A stretch of 13,496 nucleotides of DNA. Source: Bacteroidales bacterium UBA2939 (lineage in GTDB: Bacteria > Bacteroidota > Bacteroidia > Bacteroidales > P3). Shown piece after piece: positions 1 to 5,936 of this stretch (positions are counted from its first letter, which is position 1; every line of letters starts with the position of its first letter). Made by a program: the position numbers and the translations under genes. The notes under the pieces were generated by a model. It saw nothing but the letters and a program-made list of their open reading frames with translations. It did not search any database and was not told the origin of the DNA. The DNA is taken from NCBI GenBank assembly GCA_002349055.1, contig DECD01000017.1:337-13832 (forward strand), in the 5' to 3' direction.

Positions 1-1392
1 CCCGGAGTGGCCTCCCTGTGGTACTACGACCCCACCTCGGGCTGCAAGTCCGAAGAGGCTTACATTTCCATCGACGCCCAGCCCAACTTCGACGCCCTGC
101 TGACGGGCTGCTACGAGAAGTGCCCCGAGTATTTCCGCAACAACCCCTGGCTGCCTGTCTGGGGTCTCACCCGCGGCTCGCAGCAGATTGAGTGGAAGTG
201 GCACCTCGACGGTAACGGCATCGACAACGGCATCGGCAACTACACCTACTATCCCCTCCAGCTCCCGCTCGTCGGCTACGGCGATTACTACCTCGGTGTG
301 GACTACAACAATAACAACTGCCACGTGGAGTCGCCCACGCTCACCATCACGCCGACCAAGGACTGTGGCTGCGAGGATATCGACGTCACCTACCTCACCA
401 GCTGGTATGTGAAGGAGTGCCGCTTGGGCTACAAGATAGAGGTTACCGTCTGCAACAACGGCGAGCGCGAAGCCTGCTTCGGCGACCTCAGGCCGCTCTT
501 CGAGAGCGAGAACATGCAGATGGTGTGGACCGACTTCTCCCCCACCACCCTCGGCTACAACGGTTGCTTCTCGTTCATCATCGAGATGGAGGTGTCGCAG
601 CTCCTCCCCTCGTCGACGGCCCTGTTCGAGCTCTACGACGAATGCAACCACTGCACCAAGGACTTCTCCGTCGACCTCATGCCCGAACTGGAGTGCGAGA
701 TGGAGATGGGGCTCCTGGACTACGTCCTCTTGCCCGAACTGTCGAGCTCCGTCGCCGGCTATGTCGACTTCAAGCTCGATGTCGCCCCCTGCCAGCGTCT
801 CCTCGCCCTGTGGTCCGAGCCGCCAATGGTGGTCAACTACTGGTACGACGGCGCCCAGACGGTCTACGGGCTTGCTATGGTCGACTATGCCACCCTGTCG
901 CGCCTGGCGGCCCAGGGCGGCGAGGTGTGCTTCTACGCCATTACCTGTGAAGGCGACAAGCTCTGCAAGCGCAAAGTCTGCATCCCGGCAGAAGAGCTCT
1001 TCAACAAGCTGAACGAGATGGCCGGATGGGCCAAGCGCGACGGCGGCGAGAACGGCAGCCGGAAGCACATGGAACGAGCCGAAGCCGCCGACAGTCCCGA
1101 GCCGCGTCTCATGCCCAACCCCACTACCGGTGAGGTCGCGATTGTAATGAGCAACCCCCTCTCAGAGGCGATTGTAATGAGCAACCCCCTCTCAAAAGTG
1201 AATGTCGTGGGCACGGAGGACGACGTCGTCGAGGTGCTGGTCTTGGATATGAACGGTCGCCAGATGGCCACCTTCGACAACACGGCCAAGTTCAACATCG
1301 GCAACCTCGCCTCCGGCATCTACATTGTCCGCGTGAAACGTCTCAGCGCCGACACCGAGAAGGTCACCTACCTCAAGCTTGTGAAAAAATGA
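1..1392 (+). CDS. Secreted protein with type IX secretion sorting domain (5' end outside window)
   Basis: The frame is open from base 1 and ends at the TGA at 1390-1392, so only the C-terminal part (463 codons) is present and the true start lies upstream. The last ~90 residues (about 1108-1389) are a Por/T9SS type A sorting domain: a PNPTTGEV opening, a VLVLDMNGRQM strand pair, NLASGIYIVRV, and a TYLKLVKK end. Proteins with this domain cross the outer membrane through the type IX machine and are usually anchored to or released from the cell surface, with the domain removed. The rest is Cys-, Tyr- and Trp-rich and looks like beta-sandwich surface material; I recognise no enzyme motif. The sorting domain is interrupted by a duplicated 10-residue segment (about 1138-1194) not expected in the family. 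A lipoprotein gene follows after 79 bases with no terminator between, so the two may be co-transcribed. The sorting domain call is firm; the function of the body is unknown. Confidence 0.88.
   Translation, partial: PGVASLWYYDPTSGCKSEEAYISIDAQPNFDALLTGCYEKCPEYFRNNPWLPVWGLTRGSQQIEWKWHLDGNGIDNGIGNYTYYPLQLPLVGYGDYYLGVDYNNNNCHVESPTLTITPTKDCGCEDIDVTYLTSWYVKECRLGYKIEVTVCNNGEREACFGDLRPLFESENMQMVWTDFSPTTLGYNGCFSFIIEMEVSQLLPSSTALFELYDECNHCTKDFSVDLMPELECEMEMGLLDYVLLPELSSSVAGYVDFKLDVAPCQRLLALWSEPPMVVNYWYDGAQTVYGLAMVDYATLSRLAAQGGEVCFYAITCEGDKLCKRKVCIPAEELFNKLNEMAGWAKRDGGENGSRKHMERAEAADSPEPRLMPNPTTGEVAIVMSNPLSEAIVMSNPLSKVNVVGTEDDVVEVLVLDMNGRQMATFDNTAKFNIGNLASGIYIVRVKRLSADTEKVTYLKLVKK
1138..1194 (+). repeat. 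In-frame 27-bp direct repeat, period 30 bp, inside the sorting domain
   Basis: Two identical 27-base units at 1138-1164 and 1168-1194, separated by GAG, encode AIVMSNPLS twice. The segment lies directly after the PNPTTGEV motif, where sorting domains normally go straight into the next beta strand, so it reads as an insertion that then duplicated. Being a multiple of three it keeps the frame. Its codons (ATT GTA ATG AGC) look unlike the C-ending codons around it. Confidence 0.9.
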
Positions 1393-1423
1393 GAAATGAG
1401 AAATGAGAAATGAGAAATGAGAA
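1389..1423 (+). repeat. Five tandem copies of ATGAGAA across the stop codon
   Basis: Five perfect heptamers run from 1389 to 1423, and the stop TGA (1390-1392) of the upstream gene sits in the first one. The array is followed by an AT-rich stretch up to the lipoprotein start at 1472, in which I see no clear promoter or hairpin. Heptamer arrays of this kind can change copy number by slippage. Here that would alter only the spacer, unless a frame shift in the last codons extended the protein. Confidence 0.9.
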
Positions 1424-1471
1424 ATCACAATTCAAACCCATTAAATACAAACCAATAAAAAACAACAACCA

Positions 1472-2245
1472 ATGAAAAAGTCTTTTAAATTCCGTTCGGT
1501 GGCTTTCGCCGCCATCATGGCTCTCGGCAGCCTCGCCAGTGTCTCCTGCGACAAGGAGAATGACCTCCTCGACCTCCAGACCCCGGGTACAACGTCCTTC
1601 AAGACCGACTCGCCCTCCAACCCCGGCGTCAGTGCCATCTTCCTCATCGACGAGATGTTCCACGACTCCATGGGCCGTTGCTGGCACATGAAGGGCTCCG
1701 GCAGCTGGATTGATGTCAACGGCGGTCGCAACGGCGTGCACCTCAATGTGAAGTTCAAACAGTGTGGCCAGGATTATTCCTACCTCTTCAAGGGCCAGGC
1801 CATCTGGAACCTCACTTCCGATCCCACGCAGTTCAACCTCATTCCCGACGAGGGTGCTCCCGAGCCCACGCGCCTCGTCTGGTTCGTGATGCGCGAATAC
1901 TCGTACTATCTGCTCTACCACTCGGGCCAGGGTTCGGCAAAAAACGTCAGCGAAGCCGAGGATGGAATCCACTTCCCCATCGAGCTCCAGGAGTTCACGG
2001 ACTCGAACAACACCACCTGGACGGTGTGGGGCGGCTACTACGAGCTGCTGGGCCGTCGTGCCATCCGCTTCGACATCAAGTTCTATCCCACCTACAGCAC
2101 CAGCCGCGTCGCCATCCGTCATTATGTGGGCACCGTCACCTTCGACCTCAATGGAGGCTACGTGGTTACCGGTGGCGACTTCCGCATGACCGACGAGATT
2201 CGCGAGTTCCTGCGCGACTTCGCGAGATATTACCTAAATCACTAA
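1472..2245 (+). CDS. Putative lipoprotein of unknown function
   Basis: 257 residues. The start is ATG at 1472 after an A-rich stretch, the usual Bacteroidota start context. The N terminus is a type II signal peptide: positive MKKSFKFR, a hydrophobic core to about residue 24, and a lipobox-like ASVSC with the lipidated cysteine at residue 26. The mature protein begins CDKENDL; the acidic residues after the cysteine resemble the surface-export signals of Bacteroidota lipoproteins, so an outer-face location is possible. The body is rich in aromatic and beta-forming residues and carries no catalytic motif I recognise. It follows the T9SS substrate gene by 79 bases and is closed by a strong terminator at 2279-2319, so it belongs with that gene and not with the peptide operon downstream. 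Lipoprotein assignment is confident; function unknown. Confidence 0.85.
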   Translation: MKKSFKFRSVAFAAIMALGSLASVSCDKENDLLDLQTPGTTSFKTDSPSNPGVSAIFLIDEMFHDSMGRCWHMKGSGSWIDVNGGRNGVHLNVKFKQCGQDYSYLFKGQAIWNLTSDPTQFNLIPDEGAPEPTRLVWFVMREYSYYLLYHSGQGSAKNVSEAEDGIHFPIELQEFTDSNNTTWTVWGGYYELLGRRAIRFDIKFYPTYSTSRVAIRHYVGTVTFDLNGGYVVTGGDFRMTDEIREFLRDFARYYLNH

Positions 2246-2278
2246 GAATCTTCCTGTTTCCATTAAACACTTTTGTCA

Positions 2279-2319
2279 CCACGGCGGCCGCTCTCTTGCG
2301 GCTGCCGTGGTTTTTTTTT
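2279..2319 (+). terminator. Rho-independent terminator
   Basis: A GC-rich hairpin, CCACGGC-G-GCCGC (2279-2291) pairing with GCGGC-T-GCCGTGG (2298-2310), leaves a six-base loop and is followed directly by nine T residues (2311-2319). It lies 33 bases after the lipoprotein stop and isolates the upstream genes from the peptide operon. Confidence 0.95.
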
Positions 2320-2329
2320 GAAAAAAAAA

Positions 2330-2376
2330 TTTGCGCTCTTGTCACACAATTCAAAAATTTTTGCCTCTAATAAGGC
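2330..2376 (+). promoter_or_regulatory. Promoter-like 47-bp repeat, copy 1 (peptide operon)
   Basis: This 47-base element matches 11706-11752 at 46 positions; the only difference I find is C versus T at the sixth base after TTTG's G-C-G-C run (base 2336). It starts with TTTG (2330-2333) and contains AATTTTTG (2356-2363), close to the Bacteroidota promoter pattern TTTG, about 19-21 bases, TAnnTTTG; here the gap is 22. The second box is part of a perfect 12-base palindrome CAAAAATTTTTG (2352-2363), which could be an operator. GCCT/AGGC at the 3' end can form a small hairpin. Transcription would begin near 2369-2372, giving the precursor mRNA a leader of about 320 bases. The promoter role is inferred from position, repetition and box similarity. 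Confidence 0.6.
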
Positions 2377-2693
2377 AGAAAAATGCGAACCATCTGATAG
2401 AGTCTCATTCAAGAGTGCGCCGTTGAATGGGACTATAAACAGGGAAAGGTGCCTTGTGGAGAGAGACTGCCACTGCCGTAGGAAAGCGTAACAGTCGACC
2501 CCCCACTCCATGCACCTTAGGCATAATTGGTCGCTCTAAATATGATAACGCGAGCGCCGGGAAATTATTTTATGAGACAAGAATTCGTTTGCCTTCTTGC
2601 TCATAAAGCACACAAAAGCAATCCGAAAACGCTGAGCAAAGTGCCAGCGTGCTCCGCGAGAGGGAGAAAAAAAAATAAAAAAAAAACAATAAA
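2370..2693 (+). ncRNA. Structured leader RNA upstream of the peptide precursor
   Basis: No convincing protein gene lies in these ~320 bases, but the RNA can fold into a chain of hairpins. H1: ATAG (2397-2400) plus TCTCATTCAA (2403-2412) with 2423-2436. H2: AAGGTGC (2446-2452) with GCACCTT (2512-2518), enclosing TGGAG/CTCCA (2457-2461, 2506-2510) and GACTG/CAGTC (2465-2469, 2492-2496). H3: CGCTC/GAGCG (2532-2536, 2552-2556) extended by GG/CC past a bulged T. H4: TTTATGAG plus CAAGAA (2569-2583, bulged A) with 2594-2607. H5: ACGCTG plus GCA (2629-2638, bulged A) with TGCCAGCGT (2642-2650). An A-rich ribosome entry stretch (2667-2693) follows. It could be a long regulatory 5' UTR, a riboswitch or attenuator, or a separate small RNA. 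It lacks the cobalamin, TPP, FMN and SAM consensus boxes I know. Confidence 0.55.
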
Positions 2694-2697
2694 ATGA
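2542..2697 (+). CDS. Possible 51-codon leader ORF overlapping the precursor start
   Basis: An ATG at 2542 opens a frame of 51 codons whose TGA (2695-2697) overlaps the precursor ATG (2694-2696) as ATGA, the junction type also used at 5751, 8228 and 9493. An internal ATG at 2572 would give 41 codons. The predicted peptide ends in a Lys/Arg-rich tail (RGRKKNKK) that comes only from the poly-A stretch, and much of the frame lies in hairpins H3 to H5, so it may well be chance. If translated, ribosome passage would unfold H4 and H5 and could couple leader translation to precursor translation. I list it because of the exact overlap; I do not claim a function. Confidence 0.2.
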   Translation: MITRAPGNYFMRQEFVCLLAHKAHKSNPKTLSKVPACSARGRKKNKKKTIK

Positions 2698-2933
2698 AAA
2701 AACAAAACTTGATGCAGGAATTTGAAAGCCTGAAAATTGAAAAGGCTAGTAGCCTTTATGGTGGACAATGCGGAGACGGCGATACAATCTGTGAAATCTC
2801 CTGTAATTACCCAACTGCCCCAGACGGAAAAACAGATACAAAAGCAGATAGGATAGTCGACGACAAAGAAATTTATTGTCCGGCCGATAAAACGAGGGTT
2901 GAGCTTCCGTATATTCCGCCAATTCGTCCCTGA
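2694..2933 (+). CDS. RiPP precursor peptide, double-glycine leader (grasp-with-spasm type)
   Basis: 79 residues. ATG at 2694 follows a long A-rich stretch. The leader MKKQNLMQEFESLKIEK (1-17) followed by SSLYGG is typical of Bacteroidota GG-leader precursors: Lys-rich start, regular Leu/Phe/Ile spacing, and Gly23-Gly24 as the predicted C39 cleavage site. The core would be residues 25-79. It is rich in Asp, Thr and Lys (DGKTDTKAD near 44-52, VDDKE 55-59, ADKTR 64-68), which suits ATP-grasp cross-linking of Asp/Glu to Thr/Ser or Lys side chains. It also has four cysteines (26, 33, 37, 62), an even number that would allow two disulfides after export, and a Pro-rich tail (PYIPPIRP). The maturases and a C39 exporter follow in the same operon. 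The precursor role is well supported by context and leader; the ring pattern cannot be read from sequence. Confidence 0.88.
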   Translation: MKKQNLMQEFESLKIEKASSLYGGQCGDGDTICEISCNYPTAPDGKTDTKADRIVDDKEIYCPADKTRVELPYIPPIRP

Positions 2934-2974
2934 TGCTGGGCTATAGACCATAAAACAATTGCATTCTGACTAAT

Positions 2975-3030
2975 GGTAGACTGGAAGAGGGTTCTGATAT
3001 GTGAGTAATCGGAGTTCCTTCCAGTCTACC
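2975..3030 (+). promoter_or_regulatory. 13-bp perfect inverted repeat between precursor and downstream genes
   Basis: GGTAGACTGGAAG (2975-2987) is perfectly complementary to CTTCCAGTCTACC (3018-3030). The 30-base loop can form a second small stem, CTGAT/ATCGG. No T run follows, so it is not a standard intrinsic terminator. It sits 42 bases after the precursor stop and 39 before the next start, a place where RiPP operons often have a processing or partial-termination hairpin that leaves more precursor mRNA than enzyme mRNA. Confidence 0.8.
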
Positions 3031-3069
3031 CGGTCGGAATGAGAATTATAAAAGTCATTCAGGATTAGG

Positions 3070-4776
3070 ATGAGACAGGTATTGCTGTTTGTTGCCATTC
3101 TATATGTTGTTTTTCCCGCATGTGCTCAGTCGGAGCAGTGGAAGTGTTATTTGGACATCTGCAAGCAGTTCAGTTCTGACATGACGCCCAGCGAGAAGAT
3201 GGAAGTCTATGCGCGAATGGATTCCCTGTTTGATGGATATGTCCCTGTCCGACAGCAAGAAATGAATTACATGGAGGCCGCCCTGCTATGCGGCGATACG
3301 GTGACATTCAAAAAGATGGCCTTTCGCGTAGTCAGATGGAAGGGGTGGAATCCGCTTGTGTTCTACTATATGGACCAATACAAGTCTTTGAGGGACTGCG
3401 ACTGGTGGCCGGAACTGGACTCCATCCAGCAGGCCATCCATGGCAGGAAGGACTACAGCTACGCAGAGACATTGTACCAGATGGAACAGGAAGACCAGGC
3501 GGTGCGGCGTGCCTTCAGCGACCCCGACCACACTCATACAAAAGCTGACGAGGATTCGCTTTCGAGACGTATGCATGAAGTGGATTCGGTCAACCTTGCC
3601 AAGCTAATACGGTTGATAGATACTCTGGGATTCCCCTCATGGGATAGGGTGTGTTCTTACGGTGCACGCGCAGCCTGGCTCATCGCGCAGCATGCGCACC
3701 CATGGTTCCAGTACGGTTACGTCAAGCAGATGCGAAAAGCGGTGGCGGATACCAACGCTGACCCGTCGAATCTAGCCTACCTTGAAGACCGTCTGCGCAC
3801 AGGGCGCGGTCTTCCGCAGCTTTACGGCACACAGTTCTCTTCCACTGGCAAGAACAATCGGACGGTGTGGCTGTGTCCTACCGCCGATATCAAAAACATT
3901 AATCTTCGTCGCGGACAGATGCTTATGCCACTGTTGGAGGACTATATCGAGGGGTACCTGAAAACCGAAACCGAGCAGGGTTTGCTCGACAGCGACACCC
4001 CGCTGACAGAGATGGGTGACAACTATGTGCGTTACTATTACCTTGGCGACCAGTTTTCGCTTCGGCCGATAGATATGCAGGAGGGCGTGACGGATGCTGT
4101 GGCATACACGAATACAGGCGATTACTGCGCTGCAATTCCTGTCTTCTGTTCACGGCTCTCGAACCTCTATCCCTTTGTACGCGACCTGAAGCACTATCTG
4201 GAATGCCTTCTGCGTAGCGAATGCGTAGGAAACCAGTACTGCTACATTAGCCATTATGAAGTGCTGGAGCGCATGGTGCTTTGCGGCTACGAGCCGGACG
4301 CTTGGCTCGACTCGCTGCCCGACACGCTCACTGTGCCCCTGCTGGCCGATTACGCCAACCTGCACGATGAGTATCTGCGCTACCTCAACCACGAGGACGA
4401 TGCCGAGCTCACTGCCGCCCTCGCCAACCGCGCCGACTTTGAGGCTCTGCTTCGAAGCGGCAAGAACTACCACCGCTACGAACTCGATGCCTGGAACCAC
4501 GCCTATCCCTTGTTGCTGAAGATGACCGACGAACTGACAGAAGACGACTATGAAGAGTTCTTTGCCCTTCTTTGGCGCGAAGTGGAGCGTGGCAACCTTC
4601 ACGCCGAAGATTACGTTTCGCTCTACGACCGCACTTATTATCGAATTTATGGCAAAGACTGGTACGGAACCTTTGCCGCAACCGACAAGCATATCCGTAC
4701 TGCCAAGCCGAAGACTCTCAACGAGCGCCGCCGCGCAGCATGTCTGCCCCCGATACAATCAAAAAAAACAAACTGA
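3070..4776 (+). CDS. Secreted DUF6624-like protein with a probable degenerate second copy
   Basis: 568 residues, ATG at 3070. A signal peptide (residues 1-19, MRQVLLFVAILYVVFPACA, cleavage before Gln20) sends it to the periplasm or beyond; the FPAC cysteine is a poor lipobox. Residues about 175-300 match my memory of DUF6624: a DTLGFPSWDRV start, AAWLIAQHAHPWFQ, NLAYLEDR (Asp240), QLYGTQF (250-256), and NLRRGQMLMPL (278-288). The C-terminal part repeats this order in weaker form: AWNHAYPLLLK, LYDR (Asp520), DWYGTF (532-535) and NERRRAACLPP (551-561). Asp to the Tyr of YGT is 12 residues in both copies, suggesting an old internal duplication. DUF6624 has no function known to me. The gene lies between precursor and maturases on the same strand, so it probably serves the peptide (processing, binding or self-protection), but this is inference. 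The 3' third looks clearly GC-richer than the 5' part. Confidence 0.85.
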   Translation: MRQVLLFVAILYVVFPACAQSEQWKCYLDICKQFSSDMTPSEKMEVYARMDSLFDGYVPVRQQEMNYMEAALLCGDTVTFKKMAFRVVRWKGWNPLVFYYMDQYKSLRDCDWWPELDSIQQAIHGRKDYSYAETLYQMEQEDQAVRRAFSDPDHTHTKADEDSLSRRMHEVDSVNLAKLIRLIDTLGFPSWDRVCSYGARAAWLIAQHAHPWFQYGYVKQMRKAVADTNADPSNLAYLEDRLRTGRGLPQLYGTQFSSTGKNNRTVWLCPTADIKNINLRRGQMLMPLLEDYIEGYLKTETEQGLLDSDTPLTEMGDNYVRYYYLGDQFSLRPIDMQEGVTDAVAYTNTGDYCAAIPVFCSRLSNLYPFVRDLKHYLECLLRSECVGNQYCYISHYEVLERMVLCGYEPDAWLDSLPDTLTVPLLADYANLHDEYLRYLNHEDDAELTAALANRADFEALLRSGKNYHRYELDAWNHAYPLLLKMTDELTEDDYEEFFALLWREVERGNLHAEDYVSLYDRTYYRIYGKDWYGTFAATDKHIRTAKPKTLNERRRAACLPPIQSKKTN

Positions 4777-4794
4777 AATAAAGAACAAGGAGAA

Positions 4795-5754
4795 ATGGTT
4801 TTTGTTATTTCTATGTACGATGACTTCTCTACATCCGATGTAATCACATGGATTAGGGGTAAAGGAAAAGAAATTATACGAATAAACAGCTATGAGGATG
4901 TGGCCTATATGTTCAAATATCATGGCGAGGATTTAATCAATCCACAATCTGATTTAATGAAAAATATTACGGGTGTATGGTTCCGTAGATGTCCACACTA
5001 TTCCCCATATCCACTCAATAAGCGGATTGATGAAGAGACACGCTCTAACCTCATGGTCTTCTACAAAAGCGAGCATAAGGCCGCCTATGATTATTTGAAC
5101 TCACTTCTATCATCGAAGCGTTGGCTCAATAGCGATGAAACTAGCGATCCAAGTAAAACCGGTCAATTGGACTTGGCAGTCGAGGCAGGTCTTAATATTC
5201 CCGAATATAAAGTTGTAGGGAGCAAGCAGGCAATGAGGACTTTTTGGGAGAAGTGCAACCACCGTGCAGTAGTGAAACCTATACAGGATGCTCATCATAT
5301 TCCTACTGCAACAGGAACATATTTACCATATACCTATCTGCTCAAGGAGAGCGATTTTAAAGACTTACCTGAAGTATTCTTTCCTTGCATGATGCAAAAA
5401 GCCATCGACAAGAATATTGAAATACGGTCTTTCTTTCTTGATGGAAAGTTTTATAGTATGGGTATTGTTTCTACTAGGGATCAACAGACATGCGTTGATT
5501 TCCGTCGATACAACGATGTTCATCCCAATCGTCGAATTCCTTTTTGCCTGCCGGAAGAAATTGAGCAAAAACTGACCCGCCTGATGGCCTCGCTTCACCT
5601 CAACTGTGGGTCGTTCGACTTAATATTGGATAATCAGGGAGACTACTACTTTTTGGAAGTGAATCCAGTGGGACAATTCGGCATGGTTTCATACCCCTGC
5701 AACTATTATCTTAATCGCGAAATCGCGAACTTTTTAACAAAGAAGGAAATATGA
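4795..5754 (+). CDS. gwsG: ATP-grasp peptide maturase, grasp-with-spasm system
   Basis: 319 residues, a normal length for the family. The start is ATG at 4795; AAGGAG lies only two bases upstream. ATP-grasp hallmarks are visible: the nucleotide-binding Lys in AVVKP (Lys161), the MMQKAIDKNIEIRSFFLDGKFY segment of the central domain (described here, roughly residues 199-221), and the Mg-binding SFDLILD ... FLEVNP block with Glu288 and Asn290. Known relatives (microviridin- and graspetide-type ligases) phosphorylate Asp/Glu side chains and join them to Ser/Thr hydroxyls or Lys amines, giving cross-linked peptides; they recognise the precursor leader. The protein has no signal peptide and acts in the cytoplasm. 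Its stop overlaps the next start as ATGA. Codon use is more AT-rich than in the transporter genes, which fits a cassette of different origin. Paired with gwsS and a GG precursor, the assignment is strong. Confidence 0.9.
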   Translation: MVFVISMYDDFSTSDVITWIRGKGKEIIRINSYEDVAYMFKYHGEDLINPQSDLMKNITGVWFRRCPHYSPYPLNKRIDEETRSNLMVFYKSEHKAAYDYLNSLLSSKRWLNSDETSDPSKTGQLDLAVEAGLNIPEYKVVGSKQAMRTFWEKCNHRAVVKPIQDAHHIPTATGTYLPYTYLLKESDFKDLPEVFFPCMMQKAIDKNIEIRSFFLDGKFYSMGIVSTRDQQTCVDFRRYNDVHPNRRIPFCLPEEIEQKLTRLMASLHLNCGSFDLILDNQGDYYFLEVNPVGQFGMVSYPCNYYLNREIANFLTKKEI

Positions 5755-5936
5755 TTACGAAGAAATTTCGAAAAAAACTCATTGAAGCTGGGCATCCGGT
5801 GACGATGATGTTCGTTCAGAACAGCGAGACAAAGAATTCGAAGAATCACTTGATTCTTCCCATTGAAGTAAATAACGGCCAAACAATCATATCAGATGAT
5901 TTATACAAGCACATCACAACTCTCAAGAAGTACTAA
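5751..5936 (+). CDS. Small protein of unknown function coupled to gwsG
   Basis: 61 residues. ATG at 5751 overlaps the gwsG stop (ATGA, 5751-5754), and the 3' end overlaps gwsS if that gene starts at 5896, so it sits exactly between the two maturases. The sequence starts with a basic stretch (MITKKFRKKL), followed by a short beta-like middle (TMMFVQN, LILPIEV) and a C-terminal ISDDLYKHITTLKK. It has no signal peptide, no cysteine, and no motif I recognise; it is too short for a typical RRE/PqqD-like leader-binding domain (about 80-90 residues), though a reduced form cannot be excluded. The tight overlap and its length make chance less likely. Possible roles are an accessory subunit of the GwsG/GwsS pair or a translational bridge to gwsS. 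Real gene likely; function unknown. Confidence 0.65.
   Translation: MITKKFRKKLIEAGHPVTMMFVQNSETKNSKNHLILPIEVNNGQTIISDDLYKHITTLKKY

Noticed and set aside
1373..2122. A 249-codon minus-strand frame opposite the lipoprotein
   Set aside because: The plus-strand frame has a signal peptide, lipobox and following terminator. The reverse frame starts inside that gene and ends in heptamer-derived repeats.
2330..2376. The 47-bp element as a mobile-element end or CRISPR repeat
   Set aside because: There are only two copies, in the same orientation, with no transposase, no regular spacers and no target-site duplication that I can see.
2397..2523. Cobalamin riboswitch, suggested by AGGGAA, GGTGCC and GACTGCCACTG-like pieces
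   Set aside because: The pieces are not in the expected order or spacing, the conserved GACCTGCC-type box is absent, and a peptide precursor is an unlikely B12 target. A covariance search would settle it.
2569..2607. H4 as a rho-independent terminator before the precursor
   Set aside because: The stem is AT-rich and followed by GCACACAAAAGC with no T run, so intrinsic termination is not supported.
2601..2951. A 116-codon minus-strand frame opposite the precursor
   Set aside because: Its hydrophobic run comes from the poly-A stretch read in reverse; the plus-strand precursor has a clear GG leader and operon context.
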